Assembly (NCBI GenBank): GCA_025331435.1
Contig: JAIWNI010000011.1
Coordinates: 310,001-374,000 of the forward strand
Direction: 5' to 3'
DNA length: 64,000 nucleotides
Source: Choanephora cucurbitarum
Lineage: Eukaryota; Mucoromycota; Mucoromycetes; Mucorales; Choanephoraceae
Positions within the stretch are counted from its first letter, which is position 1. Every line of letters begins with the position of its first letter. The position numbers and the translations under genes are program-made. Positions 56,309 to 64,000 of this stretch are shown here, in pieces. The notes under the pieces were generated by a model. The model was not told where the DNA came from. It searched no databases and saw nothing but the letters and a program-made list of their open reading frames with translations.

Positions 56309-59300
56309 TATCAGTTGTACTGAGGAAACGCCAGCAAAAATTTAGAGGCAGAATACAATCTACCCGTCTCTTTTATGGCACCCCACAACAGAAATTGAGA
56401 ACGCAGTTAATGATTCCATATCCGAATTTAATTGGTAAAAATGCGTCAAGGCAACAACCTTTACTTAGTCTTCATCTGACAGATTAATCAAGCGCAAAAG
56501 AAAACATTAGCAAAGGCGAATTTTGGATTAAGATTATACCATTGTTCTTTCTTTCACAAGAGTAAATGTTTGCCTGTACAACAAACTTTAGATTCTCGCT
56601 GTTTCCTCGAATTGGCAACATCTTGAATAGATACAAGCAAACTTAATGCAACCACAAGTTTTTGCTTGCTAGAAGATACAGCTTTAGAAAGAATACCAAT
56701 GCATTGTTATTACTTTATAAAAAGATACTTAAGCTTGTGTCTTTTAAAAGATATACTATCTTCACCAAAATTAGTAATACAGACACAGAGATATCAATCT
56801 GCAGGGCCTTGTTTCAGTCACTTTTGAATTAGAGAAAGCGTATGTTGTTGAAGAATATAAGTATTTTCGCTTTAGGTTAAGGTGATATGATGTTTTCCTT
56901 TCATTAAAAGGATAAGAAGACGAAAAGAAACTACGATTACATTTTGCTTTACTTGCACGAATGCTAGACAAGAAATTGGTTATTGCTAATGATTTCCGTT
57001 ATGTGAACTGAACAAACTCACCAAATCTCGCTGAGGTTATCATATCATTTAGTAGAATGAATTCTATCAACTTGTTGTTTGTATACTCAATTACATGAAC
57101 TATGTGTAAACACTTTCTGTAATATCATGATATTGCCGATAGTGTATGATGCTCTGACTACATACAAGAGTTCCCAGAATGCTCCGTTTCGTACCCATTG
57201 ACCCCGTGTGCCTTGTTCCATATTAGTTTAGGCCAATAGTTTTTTTTTGGCAGGCTAGTCGTCTTCCAGAATGGTTCGTTGTTTAATGAGCGAAATTGAA
57301 TATGCCTTGCACAAAACACTCTGCCCATCCGATTTTAACATAAGGATACCTTTCTTGGCCAGGGGTTTTATCTCCACTTTCATTATTCTTCTTAAACAAT
57401 TTGCATCTTGTTATTACTGTTTTCATTGTTATGCTTCTCGTTTACACTTCTCTATACATTCATATGTTGAATAAGTCATTGTTAAGCACCTCTTTCTGAT
57501 AGCCTGTTTGGATTATCTGATACATGTATCAAACAAAGTTATTTGAAAAACATAAAGTTTGCATGTAGCTGATCAGAGCAAAGCAAGTACTATTGAATTC
57601 ACTATCTTCTTAGTTGTCTGCCTATTTGAATAAAGAATTTGATTGCAGTATTTGAGCTATAAAAGTAGGAAGATGGTATTAAGCATGTATTCGTCAACTT
57701 TTTCGACCTTCTCTTTGAGAATGAAAACATATCGTTTTCTTCTTTAATAAGTTTTGTACGCCTATAATTTGGCTATTACCCTTGAAGCTGCTTTCCCTCC
57801 GCAATCGGCTTTCATTCGTGCTTCCCCTACATCTGAGTATTCCATGTCACAGTCAAGTCATCTCGTACTCCTTATCGTAAAGTTCCTTTCTTTGCAACAC
57901 TATGGCTTAGAAAAGAACCGATTCAACCCTTATGAATCAAAACAAACCGCAAGTTTCAAAGAATAAGAAAAACTATTCTTTTCTGTCGCTATCAAGCATA
58001 AATGCTAAGCATTGAAAACGAGTTACTTGAACTAATGATCTTCAAATCAGTTTGTGATTTTAGAGACATAATCAGAATACACCGAGTTTGCTCATAAAGA
58101 TTGTGTACTGGCATACACATAGACAAATCATTCTTCTTGTTTCATTGAGGCACTAAGATTATTTATTATACAATTTGAGATCCATGCATGTGATAAAAAG
58201 AAAGTTACTCTTAAAATCTAGACCCTTTGATTCCCTGGCGTTTGTGGACTGTTGCTAACCTTTTAGATCATTCGACAAAACTCAACCTTTTTTGAAAACA
58301 GAAACATCAATCAAGTAGAATTGGCGTGCTACCATGCTAAATGTATCTTAAAAAAATCATGCCTGAGAGATATGAAAGCTTTATTCGATAACTTGTTTTT
58401 TTTTGTTTTATGCTTACGAGGATATCAATGCTAGACGCCAAGTGACAATGAAATTATAGTCAACATTATTTATGTAACAGTTTAAAGTTCTATAGTGAAT
58501 TGAGCTTGAATAACACTTATAAAAGTCCCCATCGCAACGGAAGTCCGCTGTTGAAATAACAACAAATTGTAGCATGACTATGAGCGCTTTCGGTTTCTTA
58601 TTTTTTGAATGATATCTAGAGTGTGTTGTCTGATGGGATGCTGCAATTAGAACGGCCTTGTAGCGTAATACACATTGACATGTTTTCCCATGATTTTTGC
58701 TCGGGGCATATGCTTATACCAGAAAGCTGTTCTGGAAAAGTTTACCAAAGTCAAATAAATTAGGGTCTTAATTGAACTTTAAATTTGCCTAATTTAGAAT
58801 GAACTGTTATTTTACTCTTTGACAACTCAACTTTGTTTGAGTAGAAGCAAAACAATAACACTCGAGACTAATTGTTGCGTGCCGCACACTGTTTTTGTTC
58901 TCTGTTTTCCTGCTACGAGCTATACTATATAGAAAAGATTCATCGATAGTGTGAGGTAATTCCAATTACGAAACTACAAAAAGAGAAGTTGGACCTTAAT
59001 TGAAAATAAATTGAATAAATTTGACTTGTGTCTCAACCATGGAGTGCCATCTATGCTGACTTTTCTTTCGCTGTCGTACAAGAGCATTTGCGCACTAATG
59101 GTATATCTATGCCAATGATCGGCGGTTTTAGAATACATTTGTGTAAAACGTGTACCGGCTTTCTTCTGAGTATGGGTACAATTGATGTTTGGACATCTGT
59201 CTCAATTAAGGAAACGGAGTCGAACACTTTTTGAAAAAAAATAGAGAATCAGATCACTTTGTTGGATACAAGTCATTGCTACCAGCATAACGAAGTTATC

Positions 59301-59963
59301 AATAAGCAATGCAATCGCATTTTCTAGCTCTGAGTATGGAATTGTACCAACTGAAATTTAGCAAAGCTTAGCGTTATATGTAGTCGTGAGCATTACAATG
59401 CTTTATTTTACCATATCTTGTAGTTACAAATTCTTTGTTGCACCACTATATTATAGTCTCTATAAATATCTACAAGGTTAAAATGAAGAATCGCAAGCTT
59501 GTACAATATGTTGTGTATTTCCTTCATGTTATTATTCAAGAAAAGTTGGCTATGTATCATGTATTAACAATAAAAAGAGTTATATTACAACTTACCCTTG
59601 ATTTGTGTTATCGATCATTATTACAAAAGCATCTCCTGAAAAAAAAACCTGTAAGGATATATGGAGCCTCGTCGTACAACTGTGAATGTACAATATATGT
59701 TACCTAAATTATGTTTCATGACTTTGCGTACCAAAAGCTAAAGGCCGCTGATACAATGAAGCTAAGATACCGACTATAGTCTATAACTCCGTGGAGTACT
59801 CAATAAATTGCAATCAAATTGGGGATGACATGATGATTTACAATTACGGTCTGACATAAGCATTTCTACAACAATTGCAAATCATATAAATAGGGCCAAG
59901 ATGAGTTGAGGTTTTTTTTTTTCGATATCATCATCAATCCTTCCCATTCCTTTCTTTATCCCA
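56309..59963. other. 3.7-kb gene-poor region
   Basis: No gene is supported. Open frames (for example near 57271, 57754, 59028 and 59435) are under 95 codons and lack domain-like patterns. The last 80 bp contain the promoter of the endoglucanase gene. Confidence 0.4.
59885..59892 (+). promoter_or_regulatory. TATA box of the GH45 endoglucanase gene
   Basis: A perfect TATAAATA lies 72 bp before the ATG and is followed by a short leader with a poly-T tract. This is the clearest core promoter in the window, as expected for a regulated secreted enzyme. Confidence 0.6.
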
Positions 59964-60300
59964 ATGAAGTTCACTGTTGCCATCACATCTATTGCTGTTG
60001 CTCTTGCTCTTAGCAAGACCGTCGAAGCTGCTGAATGTAGCAAGGTCTATGGCCAATGTGGCGGTAAGCTCAAAAGTACATCACTTTCCGTTTCATCTTT
60101 ACTCATCCAAACCGCTTTTTCTTAACCATCTTTATATTTAGGCGAGAACTGGAAGGGCCCTACTTGTTGTGAATCTGGATCATACTGCCACAAGAACCCC
60201 GAAAACAAGTGGTACTCTCAATGTCTTCCTAACTGTAAGAAAGAAAAAGTTTTATAAGTAATACAAGTACTAATTTCATATTGGTCTTATAGCTCAAGGC

Positions 60301-60362
<62 letters not shown>

Positions 60363-61149
60363 GTCTACTACCAAGAAGGCTCAAACTACCACCAAGAAGG
60401 CTCAAACCACTACCCAAAAGCCTCAAACCACCACCCAAAAGCCTCAACCTACCACCACATCTAAGGCTGCTCCCAAGCCTTCCACTCCTTCTTCCTCCTC
60501 TGGTAACTACAAGGTTGTTTCTGGCGGTGCTTCCGGTTCTGGTACTACCACTCGTTACTGGGATTGTTGTAAATCATCCTGTTCATGGCCTGGTAAGGCT
60601 TCTGTTTCTGCCCCTGTCGATGTCTGTGGTAAGAACGGTATCAGCTTGATGGACAGCAACGCTCAAAGTGGCTGTAACGGTGGTGATGGTTACATGTGTA
60701 ACAACAACCAACCTTGGGCTGTTAATGATAACCTTGCTTATGGTTTTGCTGCCGCCTCTATTGCCGGTTCCAACGAAGCTGGCTGGTGTTGTGGTTGTTA
60801 CGAACTCACTTTCACTTCCGGCGCTGTTTCTGGAAAGAAGATGGTTGTTCAAGTAACTAACACTGGTGGTGATTTGGGTGCCAACCACTTCGATTTGCAA
60901 TTGCCTGGTGGTGGTGTTGGTATCTTCAACGGTTGTCAATCCCAATGGGGTGCTCCCGGCGATGGCTGGGGTCAAAGATACGGTGGTGTCAGCTCAGTTT
61001 CTGAATGTTCATCTCTTCCCTCTGCCCTTCAAGCTGGTTGTAAGTTCAGATTCAACTGGTTCAAGAATGCCGACAACCCAACCATGACTTTCAAGGAAGT
61101 CACTTGTCCTTCTGAATTGACTTCTCGCACTGGTTGTTCCAGAAACTAA
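59964..61149 (+). CDS. Secreted GH45 endoglucanase with N-terminal CBM1
   Basis: Three exons (59964-60063, 60142-60234, 60293-61149) close to 349 residues. The signal peptide is [22 protein letters not shown]; next is a CBM1 cellulose-binding module (about 25-63: [30 protein letters not shown]), split by introns. A linker follows: about 21 consecutive Asn, then four TTxKKAQ/KPQ-type repeats, Thr/Ser/Pro-rich. The GH45 domain (about 145-349) has the signature [17 protein letters not shown] with the catalytic base Asp, and the acid in [12 protein letters not shown]; multiple paired Cys. It hydrolyses beta-1,4-glucan of cellulose with inversion. The CBM1-linker-GH45 order is that of Mucorales enzymes such as RCE1 and MCE1. 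The TATA box is at 59885. Confidence 0.95.
60298..60360 (+). repeat. (AAC)n trinucleotide repeat coding poly-Asn linker
   Basis: About 21 AAC units in frame inside the endoglucanase linker. The array is pure and probably length-polymorphic; being a triplet it changes linker length without frameshift. The antisense poly-Val frame is a shadow. Confidence 0.95.
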
Positions 61150-61755
61150 GTTAAATACCATCATGTGCTATTTATCTCGCATATCATTTAAGAACATAGC
61201 ATAACAATCAATAAACATGTACCATTCCTTCATCAATCATGACAGTCATAATTAATATTCATTTTTTTTGTCGACGAACAATATTCAACCTGAACATAAC
61301 TATCTCTGAGCAATGCCTTAGCATTGAATATAATGCAGTGAACATAAGATAGAGGCGTGTATCTAAGAGTTATATGTTCAACTCTAAAGCTATTAAATCA
61401 ATACAACTATGCGTATATTGATGGACAAGCAAGTCCACCATCAAACAACCGACATCTGCTTGTGCATAGAACAATATACTCTGCTCAATGTGCTTGTTTT
61501 CTTTCACAGCTGCGATCAAAACAAAAACGCTTACAATTTTATCAGAGAACTTCTTGATATAGTTTTTATTGTTTTTGAATGTTAAATAGTTTAAGCATCA
61601 TGGAGCACTATATCCATACTGAATAAGTTTCCTTTTTCCTTTTTTAGGGCTAACAAAAGCATTTTTTTGTGCAGTCGCATCCTACACCAGAGCCACGGCC
61701 TAAAAAAGAAGTGAAGTGTCAATTAATCATGGTCAAATTTTAAGTCTAACTAATA

Positions 61756-62055
61756 CTAACAACTACAGCTGGTGTGATGTGAAAAGAAAATACGTGAGTT
61801 ATCACCGTAAACTGGAGAACCGACAATAGGCTCATCTTCATGTGCGTGTGAGTTCTGAGTGGGAGAGACACTAAAAGCGTGATAAGTTGGAGAAATACCA
61901 GTTTCCTGACATCGCGTATAATGGCGGTAAGGTGTGCCTTTTTCATAATCAGCAACAATAGCACTTATTTCAGTATGACCATCAGAGGTAGTATGTGCAG
62001 TGATGTGTGTGTCTTTTGTAGATGGAGATTGTATATCAGATGTTTGAAGACTCAT
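61756..62055 (-). CDS. Small hypothetical protein
   Basis: A 99-codon ORF from an ATG with an AT-rich leader. It is hydrophilic: Thr/Ser/His-rich N-terminus (MSLQTSDIQSPSTKDTHITA), then IVADYEKGTPYRHYTRCQE and a Pro-containing C-terminus ending EPIVGSPVYGDNS. A GTATTT donor after GDNS and a TTAG acceptor 40 nt further could replace the last residues by LRLKI with a stop near 61733. No family is recognised. A further minus-strand fragment upstream (62330-62179, ...RASGTFNDVDIGLRKTFSSLRE) could be a separate remnant. Confidence 0.45.
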   Translation of the reverse strand: MSLQTSDIQSPSTKDTHITAHTTSDGHTEISAIVADYEKGTPYRHYTRCQETGISPTYHAFSVSPTQNSHAHEDEPIVGSPVYGDNSRIFFSHHTSCSC

Positions 62056-63305
62056 TGTTGAAAAATTAAAGATAAAAAAGATAAGAGTCGAATGTTTTTA
62101 AAAAAAGTTCACTTTTATGCATTTCGAAACAAGTTTTGATCTGATGATTTTTAATCGAATCAACATGCGACGATAAGTTTAAGAATCATAAACAGTCGCC
62201 TCCCTTAGTGAGGAAAAAGTTTTTCTCAAACCTATATCGACATCATTGAAAGTACCTGAAGCTCTGATTGGTGGTGTTGTAGATACGAGTCTTGCATGAA
62301 TTTCTTTCTTATTTACGAGGCAGCCTAGTTTACAGAAAAAGAGGTTCTTATTCATGCAAATCGACTTCTTTACATGTATATTGAAATTATATAATAGCTC
62401 AAGAGCTCTGTATTTTCCTTTAAAAACCAGAAGCATAGTATATGAAATAGGCTCAAAAGCAGTTACTTTTGTAGTGTATCTTGAGTCTTATATGAGACTG
62501 TTCGCTTTATACAGGTTGAGATCGAGGTGAAATAACGTATGATCTTCTTTTATCCGCTCATGTAACACAACATAACTTTATTTTGAGTTGTAAGAATGAA
62601 CTTAGGTCAATGAAGTATCTGCTGCTGTTTTTCCTTCTTCTTCATTGCTCAAAGATTGTTAAGAAAACACGCCTTTGGTATCCTTTCAAGATGCACATCA
62701 TCATTACAATGTGGTATTTCGAAAAATCGTCGAATGTAAATGAGAAGCTGGCTTATATAAGAAAAGCGCTCAGGTTTTTGTTATTAAGTAGATCCCAATC
62801 ACTCAAAATGACGTAGCTGCCACACTGCTACCTCTATCAATGCCAAAATTGTTCTGGAAACAACACTCGAGGCACTTGGGGTAACCAGCTTAGGTTTGAG
62901 CTATCAACATATTTTGCTGCTATATCTACATATAGCTAGCAATACACTTCAAAAGGGTTTACAAAAAAATTGTCCCAAGTCATGCTGAGTGAAGTCCAGT
63001 AGAGAAAAGAAAGGATTTGAAGTGACGTTTTGCAGAGGAAAACTGCTTACAGATTGACTTAAAATCAATAGGCCAACCTCATTTTGGTGATGTTCGTGTC
63101 ATCAAAGTTTGGTTGCTTATATCAAGTCGAGGAAATTTTCGCAAGATGATCATCCTTCTATGACGACAATCTCCGACATGATTTAGGCCATTACGTCTCC
63201 ATTTGATTAAAAAAGAGATTTGTGAGTATCAAAATAGTTTCTCTCTCTTTTCTACTTTCAAAACATCCTTTCACAAGAAAAAAATAGCTAGCCTAATTTA
63301 TCAAC
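62056..63305. other. Spacer between small gene and EF-hand gene
   Basis: About 1.25 kb, AT-rich. It holds a protein-like minus-strand fragment (about 62330-62179) without a gene model and otherwise nothing recognised. Confidence 0.35.
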
Positions 63306-63973
63306 ATGTCAAACAAACCATCATTGTCAAGAACTTCTTCTATTACAGATGAAGAATTGAAGAGCCTTAAAGAAGGTAGTTATAACCACCATCTGTTTGT
63401 TTTCTCGAGACTAATACGAGTACAGCTTTCGCGTTGTACGACGCTGATCATAATGGTTTCATTAAATTAAGTCAGTTTGGTGATATTCTCAAGAGCCTGA
63501 ATATTGAACACGATGCCAAGAAGCTCGAGACAATTGTAAAAAAATCAGATAAGAATCATGATGGCCGTATTGATTTTGATGAGTTTGTCAGTGTGATGAC
63601 GCATTTCTTACCACCACAATACACTGATGAACCTGAGCAAGTTGAAGAAACAAACGACAACAAGAACCGCACTCGAGATATCAACTCTAATAGACAAAAA
63701 TCCAGGGAGCGTTACTCTCGCTGCATGAGTCGACACGAAACAGAAGAAATGAAGATGTGCTTCTCTAAATTCGACAAGAATGGTGACGGACAAATTTCAG
63801 AAGCTGAACTCAAGGAGGTCATGAATGACTTGGGCGAAAATCTATCAGACCAAGAAATTAAGGACATGATGAGTGATGCTGACACAAACAAAGACGGGTT
63901 TATTGACTTCAATGAATTTGCTGCATTGGCACCAAAAATGGGAGAAGAAGAGAAAACAAAGCAAACCAAATAA
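63306..63973 (+). CDS. Calmodulin-like protein with four EF-hands
   Basis: Two exons (63306-63375, 63426-63973) give 205 residues. The loops are DADHNGFIKLSQ (EF1), DKNHDGRIDFDE (EF2), DKNGDGQISEAE (EF3) and DTNKDGFIDFNE (EF4). EF1 has Gln in place of the usual Glu at position 12, so it probably binds Ca2+ poorly. A basic, Asn/Arg-rich linker of about 50 residues (about 90-140) separates the two lobes, longer than in calmodulin. The N-terminus (MSNKPSLSRTSSITDEELKS) is Ser-rich and could be phosphorylated. It is a calcium sensor, not calmodulin itself. The splice junction restores the EF1 helix KEAFALYDADH, which supports the model. Confidence 0.92.
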
Positions 63974-64000
63974 ATATGAATTTTTGTGATACGTTCTAAT

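Noticed and set aside
60229..60447. Minus-strand poly-Val protein
   Set aside because: It is the antisense reading of the AAC repeat in the endoglucanase.
1..64000. CRISPR array, rRNA operon or secondary-metabolite cluster
   Set aside because: No spaced direct repeats, rRNA-like sequence or clustered biosynthetic enzymes were seen; the tandem repeats present are micro- or minisatellites or a simple duplication.

Overview
The window looks like nuclear DNA of an AT-rich early-diverging fungus, most likely Mucoromycota (Mucorales-like). Genes are broken by many short introns (about 48-160 nt) with GTAAGT/GTATGT-type donors. The endoglucanase has a CBM1 in front of a GH45 domain, as in known Mucorales cellulases. 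There is a DIRS-type retrotransposon, and the gene set is fungal (VTC1, LCB2, ENA-type P-ATPase, PHO80-like cyclin, UTP5). The taxon is an inference from gene content. Exon coordinates were derived by hand from splice-site consensus, reading-phase closure and protein-family conservation.

Layout. 0-2.1 kb: the C-terminus of a KH-domain RNA-binding protein and a zinc-independent MDR oxidoreductase. 2.9-9.2 kb: a transposon block with a dead non-LTR retrotransposon 3' half, a tiny processed retrocopy with 14-bp target duplications nested inside it, and an apparently complete DIRS element of 4.4 kb with perfect inverted repeats and an internal complementary region. 9.5-44.5 kb: a gene-dense housekeeping stretch holding an HPP membrane protein, an ENA-type cation ATPase, a class-3 lipase, a type I membrane protein, VTC1, ALG14, LCB2, a RUS-family protein, a small unknown, a Tubby protein, a PHO80-like cyclin, SMG6/EST1, UTP5/WDR43 and a 16-exon phospholipase D with a 12-nt micro-exon.

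44.5-60 kb: a gene-poor, repeat-rich island. It holds a decayed MULE transposase with an OTU-protease domain, two kinds of TA-flanked MITE, a 199-bp tandem duplication, a 93-bp-arm foldback, an intact 9-exon orphan gene, a 10-bp minisatellite and a small zinc-knuckle protein. 60-64 kb: a secreted GH45 endoglucanase with CBM1 and poly-Asn linker, a small unknown gene and a four-EF-hand protein.

Themes. Several products act on membranes or lipids (LCB2 and ALG14 at the ER, lipase, phospholipase D) or on phosphate and cation homeostasis (VTC1, PHO80-like cyclin, ENA ATPase). They are not arranged as an evident cluster, and I see no secondary-metabolite cluster, CRISPR or rRNA. The most unusual structures are the DIRS element, whose internal complementary region lies inside the recombinase coding sequence and whose three ORFs step -1 at each junction, and the foldback and duplication structures of the gene-poor island.
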